The position numbers were made by a program, and so were the translations under genes. From NCBI RefSeq assembly GCF_965248315.1, contig NZ_CBDFIX010000002.1, forward strand, positions 1,736,001-1,800,000: 64,000 nt of DNA. The letters are read 5' to 3'. Source of the DNA: Ulvibacterium sp965248315. GTDB taxonomy: Bacteria; Bacteroidota; Bacteroidia; Flavobacteriales; Flavobacteriaceae. Below are positions 17,014 through 27,782 of the stretch, in pieces. How positions within the stretch are numbered: the first letter of the stretch is position 1; each line of letters begins with the position of its first letter. The notes below the pieces were generated by a model. The model was not told where the DNA came from and ran no database searches. It saw only the letters and a list, made by a program, of their open reading frames with translations.

Positions 17014-19317
17014 ATGAGTGAAGAGAAACGCAGACGGGAGGCCTTGGTATACCATGCCAAACCTAGGCCCGGAAAAATAAAAATAGTACCTACCAAACCA
17101 TATGCCACACAACGTGATCTGGCATTGGCCTATTCTCCCGGAGTTGCGGAGCCCTGCCTCGAAATCGAAAAGAACCGGGAAGATGTTTACAAATACACCT
17201 CCAAGGGTAATATAGTAGCCGTTATTTCCAATGGGACGGCTGTTTTGGGCTTAGGTAATATAGGACCTGAGGCTTCCAAACCTGTAATGGAAGGTAAAAG
17301 TTTGCTATTTAAGATTTTCGCCGATATCGATGGAATAGACATTGAACTGGACACTGAGGATGTGGACAAGTTTGTGGAAACGGTAAAGACCATTGCCCCC
17401 ACCTTCGGTGGAATTAATTTGGAGGACATCAAAGCCCCGGAGGCCTTTGAAATAGAACGCCGATTAAAGGAAGAACTGGATATTCCTGTAATGCATGATG
17501 ACCAACATGGCACAGCAATTATTTCCGCTGCTGCGTTATTGAATGCATTGGAATTGACAAATAGAAAAATTGAGGAAGTAAAAATAGTAGTCAGTGGAGC
17601 AGGAGCTGCCGCAGTTTCCTGTACCAAGTTGTACAAAGCATTTGGGGCCAGGGCAGAAAATATTGTTATGTTAGATAGCAAAGGCGTAATCCGAAAGGAC
17701 AGGGAGAATCTATCCGAGGAAAAACTGGAGTTTGCCACAGATCGCAAAATAGACACTTTGGAAGAGGCCATGGAGGATTCCGATGTTTTTATTGGATTGT
17801 CCATTGCTGATATTGTGACTCCAAAAATGTTGGAATCCATGGCCAAAAATCCCATTGTATTTGCCATGGCCAACCCAAATCCGGAAATAAAATATGGATT
17901 GGCCTGTAAAACCAGGGATGATATTATCATGGCTACGGGACGTTCGGATCATCCAAATCAGGTAAACAACGTTCTTGGATTTCCCTTCATATTTCGGGGT
18001 GCTCTAGATGTAAGGGCAACCACTATCAATGAGGAGATGAAAATGGCCGCGGTGAAAGCATTGGCGGATTTGGCCAAACAACCCGTCCCCGAGCAGGTTA
18101 ATATCACATACGGTGAGACCAGACTTACTTTCGGTAAGGACTATATTATTCCCAAACCTTTTGACCCAAGACTTATTTCCGAAATCCCTCCTGCAGTGGC
18201 CAAAGCTGCCATACAGAGTGGGGTTTCCAAGGCGCCAATTACCAATTGGGAGGCCTATAGCGAGGTACTCCTACAACGATCTGGCGATGATAATAAGGTG
18301 ATGCGCCTACTTATGAACAGGGCAAAAATGAATCCCAAAAAAATAGTTTTTGCCGAAGCGGATCACCTGGATGTTCTAAAGGCCGCCCAGATTGCCCACG
18401 AAGAGGGTATAGCACAACCCATTTTGTTGGGAGATAAGCAGATTATTTCAGAACTAAAGAAAGAATTGGAATTTGATGCGGATGTACCTATTATTGATCA
18501 ATATGGGGATGATTCCTTGGAAAAAAGAAACCACTATGCACAAAGATATTGGGAAAGTAGGAAGAGAAGTGGAACTACCTTGTATAGTGCAAAAATAAAA
18601 ATGCGGGAGCGCAATTATTTTGGTGCTATGATGGTTTTGGAGGGGGATGCGGATGGCATGATAACGGGACATTCCAGGGCCTACGCCAATGTAGTGAAAC
18701 CCATATTTGAAGTTATTGGAAGGGCCAGCAATGTAAGAAAAGCGGCAACTGCCCACATTATGATAACGAATAATGGCCCTCTGATTTTGTCCGATACATC
18801 CATCAATATTGATCCCACCGCGGAGGAGTTGGCTGAAATTGCAAGAATGACAGCCAACTTAGGCAGCGCTTTCGGGTTTGACCCGGTTGTAGCAATGTTA
18901 TCCTATGCCAATTTTGGCGCTTCAAATCATCCTCATGCCTCAAAAGTAAGAAAGGCCGTTGAACAGCTGCATGACGAAAATCCCAATTTGGTCGTAGATG
19001 GGGAAATACAGACAGATTTTGCGCTGAACAGAGAGATGCTTCAAAGCCAATTTCCGTTTTCAAAACTTGCTGGGAAAAAGGTCAACACCTTGATATTCCC
19101 GAATCTGGAATCCGCTAACATTACTTATAAATTGTTAAAGGAACTGCATGCTGCTGATGCCATTGGACCTATAATGTTGGGACTGCGAAAAGCCGTCCAT
19201 ATCCTACAACTGGGGGCCAGTGTTGATGAAATGGTGAACATGACGGCCGTTGCGGTTATAGATGCCCAGGAAAGGGAAAAACGTAAACGTGCCAAAACAG
19301 GAAGTAGTGCTCAGTAG
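17014..19317 (+). CDS. maeB: NADP-dependent malic enzyme, MaeB type (malic domain plus phosphotransacetylase-like domain)
   Basis: Oxidatively decarboxylates malate to pyruvate with NADP+. The 767-residue protein has the MaeB two-part form. The N-terminal malic enzyme half (about 1-420) contains YSPGVAEPC, the catalytic Lys/Asp region VMHDDQHGTA, and the nucleotide-binding GAGAAAVSC. The C-terminal half (about 430-760) resembles phosphate acetyltransferase (KIVFAEADHLDVLKAA, GMITGHSRAYANVVKPIF) and is thought to be regulatory, binding acetyl-CoA, rather than catalytic. The gene order maeB-ruvA-sprA is conserved in Flavobacteriia. A spaced 128-base gap separates it from ruvA. Confidence 0.95.
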   Translation: MSEEKRRREALVYHAKPRPGKIKIVPTKPYATQRDLALAYSPGVAEPCLEIEKNREDVYKYTSKGNIVAVISNGTAVLGLGNIGPEASKPVMEGKSLLFKIFADIDGIDIELDTEDVDKFVETVKTIAPTFGGINLEDIKAPEAFEIERRLKEELDIPVMHDDQHGTAIISAAALLNALELTNRKIEEVKIVVSGAGAAAVSCTKLYKAFGARAENIVMLDSKGVIRKDRENLSEEKLEFATDRKIDTLEEAMEDSDVFIGLSIADIVTPKMLESMAKNPIVFAMANPNPEIKYGLACKTRDDIIMATGRSDHPNQVNNVLGFPFIFRGALDVRATTINEEMKMAAVKALADLAKQPVPEQVNITYGETRLTFGKDYIIPKPFDPRLISEIPPAVAKAAIQSGVSKAPITNWEAYSEVLLQRSGDDNKVMRLLMNRAKMNPKKIVFAEADHLDVLKAAQIAHEEGIAQPILLGDKQIISELKKELEFDADVPIIDQYGDDSLEKRNHYAQRYWESRKRSGTTLYSAKIKMRERNYFGAMMVLEGDADGMITGHSRAYANVVKPIFEVIGRASNVRKAATAHIMITNNGPLILSDTSINIDPTAEELAEIARMTANLGSAFGFDPVVAMLSYANFGASNHPHASKVRKAVEQLHDENPNLVVDGEIQTDFALNREMLQSQFPFSKLAGKKVNTLIFPNLESANITYKLLKELHAADAIGPIMLGLRKAVHILQLGASVDEMVNMTAVAVIDAQEREKRKRAKTGSSAQ

Positions 19318-19445
19318 GCATAAGAATTTGGTTATAGAATCAGTCCCGGTAATCGATTTGGTGTAATGCATACATTCCTTAAACCTTAAACCTGAAGCAT
19401 ATTAAATTGAACTTGAAGTTGATATTTGCGCTTGAACTTTGATCT

Positions 19446-20027
19446 ATGATACATCACCTAAAAGGAAAACTGATAGAAAAAAATCCGACCCATGTTATTA
19501 TTGAATGTGGGGGAGTAGGCTATTTCGTAAATATATCGCTCCATACATTTTCTAAAATATCCGATGTAGAGCTCATTAATCTCTTTACCCATTTACAAGT
19601 AAAGGAAGATTCGCATACATTGTTCGGTTTTGCCGAGAAATCCGAGCGTGAAATATTTCGTTTACTGCTGTCCGTTTCAGGGATCGGTTCTAGCACGGCA
19701 AGGACCATGTTGTCTTCCTTGTCCCCGCCTCAAATACGGGAGGCCATTGCCAATGGTAATGTGGCTACAATTCAAGCAATAAAAGGAATTGGGGCAAAAA
19801 CCGCACAAAGGGTTATTCTGGACCTAAGGGACAAAATTTTGAAGGTCTACGATATAGATGAAGTTTCCATTAATTCAAACAATACAAATAAAGAAGAAGC
19901 GTTATCTGCTTTAGAGGTTCTTGGCTTTGCCCGAAGACAAGCCGAAAAGGCAGTGGACAAAGTGCTAAACCAAGACCCTTCTCTAAGCGTTGAGAACATT
20001 ATAAAACATGCGCTTAAAAATTTGTAG
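19446..20027 (+). CDS. ruvA: Holliday junction branch migration protein RuvA
   Basis: RuvA binds four-way DNA junctions as a tetramer and recruits RuvB. The 193-residue protein starts with the OB-fold domain (MIHHLKGKLIEKNPTHVIIE), has two helix-hairpin-helix motifs (SVSGIGSSTAR near residue 79 and AIKGIGAKTAQRV near 114), an acidic flexible linker, and the C-terminal RuvB-binding helices (EALSALEVLGFARRQAEKAV). It is separated from ruvB by nearly 7 kb. sprA starts five bases after its stop. Confidence 0.96.
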   Translation: MIHHLKGKLIEKNPTHVIIECGGVGYFVNISLHTFSKISDVELINLFTHLQVKEDSHTLFGFAEKSEREIFRLLLSVSGIGSSTARTMLSSLSPPQIREAIANGNVATIQAIKGIGAKTAQRVILDLRDKILKVYDIDEVSINSNNTNKEEALSALEVLGFARRQAEKAVDKVLNQDPSLSVENIIKHALKNL

Positions 20028-20032
20028 CAAGT

Positions 20033-23000
20033 TTGAAAAAAGGGGCCAAGCAATTTCTTAAATTAACATTTAAGCTTACTTTCCTATTCCTGTTTCTTCT
20101 GATGATCTCGGCTTCTGCCGTAGCACAGGAAACGGAGGAGGAAGAACCTGCTGAACAACAACAGGATTCTGTAAAAACAGGCCCGGATTTGGGGAAATTG
20201 GTAATGCCCAACCCCGAAAGCATAATCTCCAAATACATTTATGACCCCAAACTGGATAGGTATATCTATAATGAGAGTATTGGGGAATTTAATATAGGCT
20301 ACCCCATAATCCTTACTCCTGAGGAATACATGGAATTGGCCAGACAGGAAGGTATTAAGCAATACTTCAAGGAAAAGTCCGATGCCTATTCCGGCAAAAA
20401 GGAAGGTAGTGAGGAAGCGCGCAGAAACCTGCTTCCCAATTTTTATATCAATAATAACTTTTTTCAGTCCGTTTTCGGAGGTAATACCATTGAGGTCATA
20501 CCACAGGGTTCGGTTGCTATGGATCTAGGGGTAATCTGGCAGAAGAATGACAATCCAGCACTTTCGCCTCGAAACAGAACAAATCTTTCCTTTGATTTTG
20601 ATCAGCGTATCAGCTTGAGTATGTTGGGTAAAATTGGGGAACGTTTACAAGTGACCGCCAATTATGATACCGAGGCTACTTTTGACTTTCAAAATATCGT
20701 AAAGTTGGACTATACCCCAACGGAAGACGATATTATCCAAAAGATAGAGATCGGAAATGTAAACATGCCTTTGAACAGTTCTTTGATACAAGGAGCGCAA
20801 AGCCTTTTTGGGGTAAAGACCCAATTGCAGTTTGGAAGGACCTCGGTAACTGCGGTCTTTTCCGAGCAACGTTCCCAAAACAACACGGTAGTAGCCCAAG
20901 GAGGAGGTACATTGAACGACTTTTCTATTACCGCCCTGGACTATGACGAGGACAAACACTTTTTCTTGGCCCAATACTTTCGGGACCAATATGATGACGC
21001 CTTGGCCAATTATCCTTTTATCCAAAGCCAGGTCCAGATTACCCGTTTGGAGGTTTGGGTAACCAATAGGAGTCAGCAAACCTTAAATGTTCGAAATGTT
21101 GTCGCCATACAAGATTTGGGGGAAGCCAACGAGGAACAGACCCGGATTGGACTTCTTAACGGTGCTCCGGCCGGTTTCTTCAATAACCCTAGTAATATTC
21201 TACCTAGGAACGATGCCAATGATTTTGACCCCGAACAGATAGGGACAGGTGCTTTAACTCAGTCTATAAGGGACATTGCAACTGTAGAGGCCGGGTTTAA
21301 CATTCCGGGATATCAATCGAACCAAGGATTTGATTATGCCATTTTGGAGAATGCGAGAAAGTTGGAGGCGGGAAGGGATTATGATTTCAATTCACAATTG
21401 GGCTATATATCCCTAAACCAACGCCTAAGCAATGACGAGGTATTGGGTGTTGCATTCCAATATACCTTTAACGGGCAGGTTTTTCAGGTGGGAGAATTTG
21501 CAAATGGAGGTTTGGATGCCACAACGGTTTCTGGCGGAGCAAACCCCATAATTGAAAACAACACCTTGATCCTTAAGTTGTTAAAAAGCAATATTACCAA
21601 TATCTCTGATCCCATTTGGGATTTGATGATGAAGAACATCTATGCTACCGGGGCTTTTCAATTGAGCCAGGATGACTTTAAAATGAATATTCTGTATTCC
21701 GACCCTACCCCTAGAAATTATATTACACCTGTAGATGATGCCACCTGGCCCACAGGTTTAGAAGAGAATATCCTTTTGGAAGTTTTTAATTTGGATCGCT
21801 TGAATATCTACAATGATGTGCAGCCTGGAGGCGACGGTTTCTTTGATTTTGTACCGGGAATTACAGTGAATACCCAGGGAGGGCTCATTATTTTCACAAA
21901 GGTGGAACCCTTTGGCGAATATTTATTTGAAGAACTTGGGGGTGGAACCTATGAGAACGTACAGGGATATAACCCGAACCAGCAACAGTATGTCTTTCGG
22001 GATATGTATGAACTTACCAAGGCGGCCGCCTTGCAAGATCCAGAAAAAAACAAATTTATCCTAAAGGGCCGCTACAAGTCCGAAGGAAGTAGCGGAATTC
22101 CGATAGGTGCCTTTAACGTGCCCCGAGGATCTGTACGGGTCACCGCTGGAGGACGGCAATTGCAAGAGGGCATAGATTATACCGTAAACTATCAGGCAGG
22201 GACGGTACAAATTTTGGATCCGAGCCTTGAGGCCTCCAATACCCCCATAAATATTTCCGTTGAGAACAATGCCGTGTTTGGTCAGCAGACCCGAAGGTTT
22301 ACCGGTATTAATGTCGAACATCAATTTAATGAGAACTTTGTGTTAGGGGCTACCTGGTTAAATCTAAATGAAAGGCCCCTTACCCAAAAATCAAATTTTG
22401 GTGTGGAACCGGTCAATAATACCATTTTTGGTCTTAATGGAAACTTTTCAACCGAAGTGCCTTTCCTCACGCGAATGGTCAACAAGTTACCGAACATAGA
22501 TACGGATGTACCTTCCAATGTATCCGTACGCGCAGAGGTAGCATGGTTAAAACCCAATTCTCCGAAAAATGCCGATTTTCAAGGAGAGACCACAACATAT
22601 CTGGATGATTTTGAAGGCGCACAGGCCTTGATAGATATACGGGGATCTTTGGGTTGGACCTTGGCCAGTACCCCATTGGAATTCGTTCCGGGAGGACAAC
22701 TGTCAGGAAGCTCACCGCAAGACCCGGATAATCTTTTGAACGGATATGGTAGGGCCAAAATGGCCTGGTATACCATTGATCCCATATTTTACACCAACCA
22801 AAGGCCATCAGGTGTTTCGGATAGTGATGTTTCCACCAATCCAACACGAAGAATATTTGTAGATGAGGTTTTTCCGCAAGTGGATATCGCCCAAGGTCAG
22901 ACCACGGTTCAGAATACTTTGGATTTGGCTTATTACCCCAATCAAAAGGGTCCCTATAATAACAATCCCAATTTTGATACGGAAACACCGGACAATAAAT

Positions 23001-26000
23001 GGGGCGGTATTATGCGTTCCCTTAGTAGTACCAACTTTGAACAATCCAATGTGGAATTTGTCCAGTTTTGGGTATTAGATCCCTATGTAGATGGGACAAC
23101 TACAAGCCCTGGAGAATTGGTCTTGAACCTGGGAAACATCTCTGAGGACGTTCTTAGGGACGGTAAAAAACAATATGAAAATGGGTTGCCTGGAGTAGAA
23201 AGCAATGACTTGGTCGCCCCAACATCCTGGGGTGAGGTTCCGGCCACACAGTCATTGGTATATGCTTTTGATGCCAGTGAAACCAATCGTAGTCTTCAGG
23301 ATATTGGTCTGGATGGCCTGGACGATGCCGGGGAAGCATCGGTATATTCAAATAATACAGGGGATGATCCCGCTTTGGACAATTATCAATATTACCTGAA
23401 CCGGGAAGGTGGGATTTTAGAACGCTATATTGATTTTAATAACCCCCAAGGGAACTCTCCGGTCCAGGTGACCAACACCAATAGGGGTTCCACTACATTG
23501 CCGGATGTTGAGGATATTGATCGGGATTTAACCATGAATACGGTCAATAGTTATTATGAATATCGAATTCCCATCCAACCAAATACTACGATTGATGATT
23601 TATATGTGACCGATATTAAGGAAGGGGTTACACCAGAATTGCCGGACGGATCTCAACTTAACCGAAGATGGATACAATATAAGGTCCCATTAAGCGATTT
23701 TACCGAAGCTGTGGGAGGCATAACCGATTTTAGGTCCATCAGCTTCATGCGAATGTACCTGACCAACTTTAATAGTGATGTGGTGCTTCGCTTTGCTACC
23801 CTTGATTTAGTGCGGGGCGATTGGCGGACTTATCTTAAAAATCTGCAGGATGAGGATTTGGATACGGATCCCACCGATGATGGAACCGTAGTAGATGTAA
23901 ATACCGTGAACATTGAGGAGAACAACTCTAGAATTCCTATCCCTTATGTGCTTCCTCCAGGTGTAGTTCGGGAACAATTGAATAACAATAACACGATCAT
24001 CCGTCAAAATGAACAATCACTTTCCTTGGTTGTGGAAAATTTGGAATCACGGGATTCCCGGGGAGTCTTTAAAAATTTGAACATAGACCTGCGGCAATAT
24101 GAAAAGATAAAAATGTTCATGCATGCGGAGAAGATTGTGGATAGTGACTATTCTGATGATGATATTCCCTTGGTAGGGTTTTTAAGAATCGGTACGGATT
24201 TCACACAAAATTTTTATCAGATAGAACTTCCCCTGCGGTTTACACCATTTACGGCCACTTCCGAAAGTGAGATTTGGCCAGAGGATAACGAAATGGATCT
24301 GGCGTTAAGTGATTTGAACAAGGTGAAATCCTTATGGATCAATAGTGGCGATTTGAGCGAGATTCGCTTTTTTGAAGTAGAAAATGGGGAAGTAATACCG
24401 GTGGAAGAATTTGCTCCTCGGACCCCGGGCAGGCTCCGCATAGGTATTAAAGGTAATCCATCCCTGGGAAGTATACGAAGTATGATGGTCGGGGTAAAGA
24501 ATACGGATGATTTTCCGGCCCGTGGTGAAGTATGGTTCAATGAATTACGTTTGGCCGGACTGGACAATAATGGAGGCTGGGCGGCTGTGGCTGCAGTGGA
24601 TGCCAATCTGGCCGATTTTGCCAATGTCTCCGCTACAGGTAGTAGGAGTACCTCAGGTTTTGGGGCCATTGATCAAATGCCCAACGAACGGGCCAGGGAA
24701 GATGCCATTTCCTATGATGTAGTCACCAATGTAAACGTAGGCCAGTTGCTACCCAAAAAATGGGGTATACAACTTCCTTTCAATTATGGTATTTCCGAAC
24801 AGTTGATTACCCCAGAGTTTGACCCGGTCTATGACGATTTAAAATTGGATGATTTGATCGATACCGCTCCTACGGCTGAAGCAGCGGAAGAAATTAGGGA
24901 ACAGGCAGAGGATTACACCAAACGGACCAGTATTAACCTGATCGGCGTGCGTAAGGATAGGGGAGAGGAGGCCGATGCCAATTTCTATGATATTGAAAAC
25001 TTCACCTTCAACTATTCCTATAACGAAACAAATCACAGGGACTTTGAAATAGCCAACCTACAAGATCAAAATGTAGTTACGGGATTTGTGTACAATCACG
25101 CTTTTGAACCTGTTGAAGTGGCGCCCTTTGCCAAAAAGGATTCGCTCTTTACTGGTAAATATTGGCAGTGGCTCAAGGATCTTAATCTAAATCTATTGCC
25201 AGCTACCGTCTCCGTAAACTCCAATATAAACAGACAGTTTAACAGACAACGCTTTAGAGATGTACGCGAGGAAGGTGTGGAACGTTTGGAGCTTCCCGAA
25301 CTACAGCAACGGAACTATCAGTTTAATTGGCAGTATGCCATTAACTATAATCTTACTAAGTCCTTACGATTGAATTTTACGGGAAGCAACAATAATATTG
25401 TACGCAATTTTTTGGAGGATGAGGATGATCCCAATTCGCAAATAGACCAAACCTTGGGGCTTTGGGACGGATTTTGGGATTTGGGCGAACCTAATAGGCA
25501 TTCCCAGCAAATGCAATTGAATTATGAGTTGCCATTCAATAAGATTCCTGCTCTGGATTTCATTAATGCCCAATATACCTACACCAGTAATTTTGATTGG
25601 CAGCGGGGCGGGGATGCACTTCGGGTGGTTGCCGGAGAGAATATTAACACGGTTCAGAATGCCAATACACATAACCTCACGGCAAACCTTACCCTACAGA
25701 AGTTTTATGATATGATCGGTCTAAAAAAGCGAGACGGCAAGGTAGCTGTTAATAGATCTCCGATCCGCAGGGACAAGGCCGGAAACACAAAAACCGAAGA
25801 AGAAGGGCAAAAACAAAAGACTAGTGCCGTTTTTAATACGGTTGTCGATATTTTGACCATGGTGAAACGTTTAAACATCAATTACAACGAGAGCAATGGA
25901 AAAGTGCTTCCTGGATATACCCAAACTATAGGTTTTATTGGGTCTTTACGACCTTCCGTAGGGTTTGTTTTTGGCAGTCAGGCCGATGTACGTTTTGATG

Positions 26001-27181
26001 CTGCCCGTAATGGATGGTTAACACAATTCGATGGATTTAATGAACAGTTCCTGGAACGTACCAATAAACAATTGAATATTACGGCCACCGCCCAAGTCAC
26101 AAATGATTTGACCATAGATCTATCTGCAGATAGGCAATACTCCAGTAGCTATCAGGAAAATTTTGAAGTAATTCCGGATATCGAAAATGGGGGCCTTAGG
26201 TATAATCAGTTACTAGGGAATCAATTTGGGAATTTCAGTATCTCCACCATGATGATTGGCACGGCTTTTAGCAAAAGCGACGAATTTACCTCCGAAACCT
26301 TTGAAAAGTTTAAGGAGAATAGGATAACCATTGCCAATAGATTGGTAGCGGATAGGGGGCAAGCTATTGGAGATTTAGATGAAGACGGTTTTCCACAATT
26401 GTATGGCAAGACCAGTCAAGAGGTGCTTTTACCCGCATTTTTTGCAGCATATACCGGTCAGGATGTAAATAGGGTAAACTTGGATGCTTTTCGGGACATT
26501 CCTATTCCCAATTGGAACATAAAGTATACCGGATTGATGCGAAACAAATGGTTCAAGAAAAAATTCAAGCGGTTTTCATTGACCCATGGATACCGGGCCG
26601 CTTATAGTATCAATTCCTTCCAAACCAATTTGGAAAAAGAAAATGGTAGCATCGATTCCGAAACCGGAGATTTGTTACCAGACCTTATTTTGAACAATGT
26701 GGTGCTTACCGATCAGTTCAATCCTCTGATGCGTGTAGATTTTGAAATGAAAAATTCCATTAGTGTTCTGGCCGAGGTACGAACCGATAGGGCCTTGTCC
26801 CTGAGCTTTGACAATAACCTTATGACAGAGGTCAACGGTAAGGAATATACCGTAGGGTTGGGATACCGTTTTAAAGACGTAAAATTCGTAACCAATATTG
26901 GAGGCAACAAAACTAGGCTCAAGGGAGACCTAAACCTTAAGGCGGATGTTACACTTCGAGACAATATTACCATTATCCGAAATTTAGATATAGACAATAA
27001 CCAGATTACCTCTGGCCAAAACCTGCTGTCCATTAAGTTTACTGCGGACTATGCACTGAATAAAAATCTGAACGCCCTCTTCTTCTATGACCACTCGTTC
27101 TCACAATTTGCCGTATCCACAGCTTTTCCTCAGACTACCATAAATGCCGGATTTACCCTGCGTTACAATTTTGGAAATTAA
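20033..27181 (+). CDS. sprA: Gliding motility/type IX secretion translocon protein SprA
   Basis: SprA (Sov in Porphyromonas) is the giant 36-strand outer-membrane barrel through which type IX secretion cargo leaves the periplasm. At 2382 residues this copy has the family's normal size. A signal peptide (about residues 1-33, ending SASAVAQE) is followed by long Asn/Asp-rich beta sequence with typical stretches such as GGIMRSLSSTNFEQSNVEFV and PARGEVWFNELRLAGLDNNG. The protein ends in a C-terminal beta strand (INAGFTLRYNFGN), as outer-membrane barrels do. The start is a TTG five bases after ruvA; no ATG lies in frame ahead of the signal peptide, so TTG is the best choice. Location after maeB-ruvA and before gcvH is the conserved flavobacterial arrangement. 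The 220 bases downstream hold only the gcvH promoter. Confidence 0.97.
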   Translation: MKKGAKQFLKLTFKLTFLFLFLLMISASAVAQETEEEEPAEQQQDSVKTGPDLGKLVMPNPESIISKYIYDPKLDRYIYNESIGEFNIGYPIILTPEEYMELARQEGIKQYFKEKSDAYSGKKEGSEEARRNLLPNFYINNNFFQSVFGGNTIEVIPQGSVAMDLGVIWQKNDNPALSPRNRTNLSFDFDQRISLSMLGKIGERLQVTANYDTEATFDFQNIVKLDYTPTEDDIIQKIEIGNVNMPLNSSLIQGAQSLFGVKTQLQFGRTSVTAVFSEQRSQNNTVVAQGGGTLNDFSITALDYDEDKHFFLAQYFRDQYDDALANYPFIQSQVQITRLEVWVTNRSQQTLNVRNVVAIQDLGEANEEQTRIGLLNGAPAGFFNNPSNILPRNDANDFDPEQIGTGALTQSIRDIATVEAGFNIPGYQSNQGFDYAILENARKLEAGRDYDFNSQLGYISLNQRLSNDEVLGVAFQYTFNGQVFQVGEFANGGLDATTVSGGANPIIENNTLILKLLKSNITNISDPIWDLMMKNIYATGAFQLSQDDFKMNILYSDPTPRNYITPVDDATWPTGLEENILLEVFNLDRLNIYNDVQPGGDGFFDFVPGITVNTQGGLIIFTKVEPFGEYLFEELGGGTYENVQGYNPNQQQYVFRDMYELTKAAALQDPEKNKFILKGRYKSEGSSGIPIGAFNVPRGSVRVTAGGRQLQEGIDYTVNYQAGTVQILDPSLEASNTPINISVENNAVFGQQTRRFTGINVEHQFNENFVLGATWLNLNERPLTQKSNFGVEPVNNTIFGLNGNFSTEVPFLTRMVNKLPNIDTDVPSNVSVRAEVAWLKPNSPKNADFQGETTTYLDDFEGAQALIDIRGSLGWTLASTPLEFVPGGQLSGSSPQDPDNLLNGYGRAKMAWYTIDPIFYTNQRPSGVSDSDVSTNPTRRIFVDEVFPQVDIAQGQTTVQNTLDLAYYPNQKGPYNNNPNFDTETPDNKWGGIMRSLSSTNFEQSNVEFVQFWVLDPYVDGTTTSPGELVLNLGNISEDVLRDGKKQYENGLPGVESNDLVAPTSWGEVPATQSLVYAFDASETNRSLQDIGLDGLDDAGEASVYSNNTGDDPALDNYQYYLNREGGILERYIDFNNPQGNSPVQVTNTNRGSTTLPDVEDIDRDLTMNTVNSYYEYRIPIQPNTTIDDLYVTDIKEGVTPELPDGSQLNRRWIQYKVPLSDFTEAVGGITDFRSISFMRMYLTNFNSDVVLRFATLDLVRGDWRTYLKNLQDEDLDTDPTDDGTVVDVNTVNIEENNSRIPIPYVLPPGVVREQLNNNNTIIRQNEQSLSLVVENLESRDSRGVFKNLNIDLRQYEKIKMFMHAEKIVDSDYSDDDIPLVGFLRIGTDFTQNFYQIELPLRFTPFTATSESEIWPEDNEMDLALSDLNKVKSLWINSGDLSEIRFFEVENGEVIPVEEFAPRTPGRLRIGIKGNPSLGSIRSMMVGVKNTDDFPARGEVWFNELRLAGLDNNGGWAAVAAVDANLADFANVSATGSRSTSGFGAIDQMPNERAREDAISYDVVTNVNVGQLLPKKWGIQLPFNYGISEQLITPEFDPVYDDLKLDDLIDTAPTAEAAEEIREQAEDYTKRTSINLIGVRKDRGEEADANFYDIENFTFNYSYNETNHRDFEIANLQDQNVVTGFVYNHAFEPVEVAPFAKKDSLFTGKYWQWLKDLNLNLLPATVSVNSNINRQFNRQRFRDVREEGVERLELPELQQRNYQFNWQYAINYNLTKSLRLNFTGSNNNIVRNFLEDEDDPNSQIDQTLGLWDGFWDLGEPNRHSQQMQLNYELPFNKIPALDFINAQYTYTSNFDWQRGGDALRVVAGENINTVQNANTHNLTANLTLQKFYDMIGLKKRDGKVAVNRSPIRRDKAGNTKTEEEGQKQKTSAVFNTVVDILTMVKRLNINYNESNGKVLPGYTQTIGFIGSLRPSVGFVFGSQADVRFDAARNGWLTQFDGFNEQFLERTNKQLNITATAQVTNDLTIDLSADRQYSSSYQENFEVIPDIENGGLRYNQLLGNQFGNFSISTMMIGTAFSKSDEFTSETFEKFKENRITIANRLVADRGQAIGDLDEDGFPQLYGKTSQEVLLPAFFAAYTGQDVNRVNLDAFRDIPIPNWNIKYTGLMRNKWFKKKFKRFSLTHGYRAAYSINSFQTNLEKENGSIDSETGDLLPDLILNNVVLTDQFNPLMRVDFEMKNSISVLAEVRTDRALSLSFDNNLMTEVNGKEYTVGLGYRFKDVKFVTNIGGNKTRLKGDLNLKADVTLRDNITIIRNLDIDNNQITSGQNLLSIKFTADYALNKNLNALFFYDHSFSQFAVSTAFPQTTINAGFTLRYNFGN

Positions 27182-27349
27182 ACAGGGGTACAAGTACATA
27201 TTCAAAATTTTTATAGGATAGTACAAACGTCCCTCGTTGGAGTCGCCATACTATAGCATTGCTTTTATTTGAATTGATTTAGGAATAGGATCTATTTCAC
27301 ATTTGCCGAATATTGTATAGCAGTTCAATATTTCAACTTCAATTTATTC

Positions 27350-27380
27350 TTGAAAACCTATTCAGAATCCGTTACATTTG
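27350..27380 (+). promoter_or_regulatory. Bacteroidota-type promoter of gcvH
   Basis: TTG (27350-27352), a 20-base spacer and TACATTTG (27373-27380) form a complete -33/-7 pair of the Bacteroidota housekeeping sigma factor. The -7 box ends 21 bases before the gcvH ATG. Confidence 0.72.
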
Positions 27381-27401
27381 TCTGCATAAAAAACAAAAAA
27401 A

Positions 27402-27782
27402 ATGAACATACCACCCGAATTGAAATACACAAAAGACCACGAATGGGTACGGATAGAAGATAATGTCGCGACTGTAGGTATTACGGATTTTGCCCAAGGT
27501 GAGTTGGGAGACATTGTTTATGTAGAAGTAGAGACCTTGGACGAAACCTTGGATAGGGAAGAGGTTTTTGGAACAGTTGAGGCCGTAAAGACGGTATCGG
27601 ATTTGTTCCAACCTCTGAGCGGTGAGATTATAGCATTCAATGAATCCTTGGAAGATGAGCCGGAAAAAGTGAACTCTGATCCCTATGGTGAAGGTTGGAT
27701 GGTGAAGATAAGATTAAGTGAACCATCGGAAATCGAGGATTTGCTCAGTGCCGGGGATTACAAAGAACTGATAGGTGCCTAA
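27402..27782 (+). CDS. gcvH: Glycine cleavage system H protein
   Basis: The H protein carries the aminomethyl group between the P, T and L proteins of glycine cleavage on a lipoyl arm. The 126-residue length is standard. The lipoylated residue is Lys63 in GTVEAVKTVSDL, and the flanking FAQGELGDIVYVEV and NSDPYGEGWMVKI stretches are family hallmarks. None of the other gcv genes are in the window, which is usual for flavobacteria. It has its own promoter and its last eight bases overlap the next gene. Confidence 0.97.
   Translation: MNIPPELKYTKDHEWVRIEDNVATVGITDFAQGELGDIVYVEVETLDETLDREEVFGTVEAVKTVSDLFQPLSGEIIAFNESLEDEPEKVNSDPYGEGWMVKIRLSEPSEIEDLLSAGDYKELIGA

Noticed and set aside
17187..17930. 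A 247-residue minus-strand ORF within maeB
   Set aside because: It lies entirely opposite the malic enzyme domain, has low-complexity Ser/Ile-rich composition and no recognisable motif; an antisense shadow of a well-supported gene.
27182..27349. Possible small RNA or terminator after sprA
   Set aside because: No stable hairpin followed by a T-run was found; only the gcvH promoter at its end could be supported.
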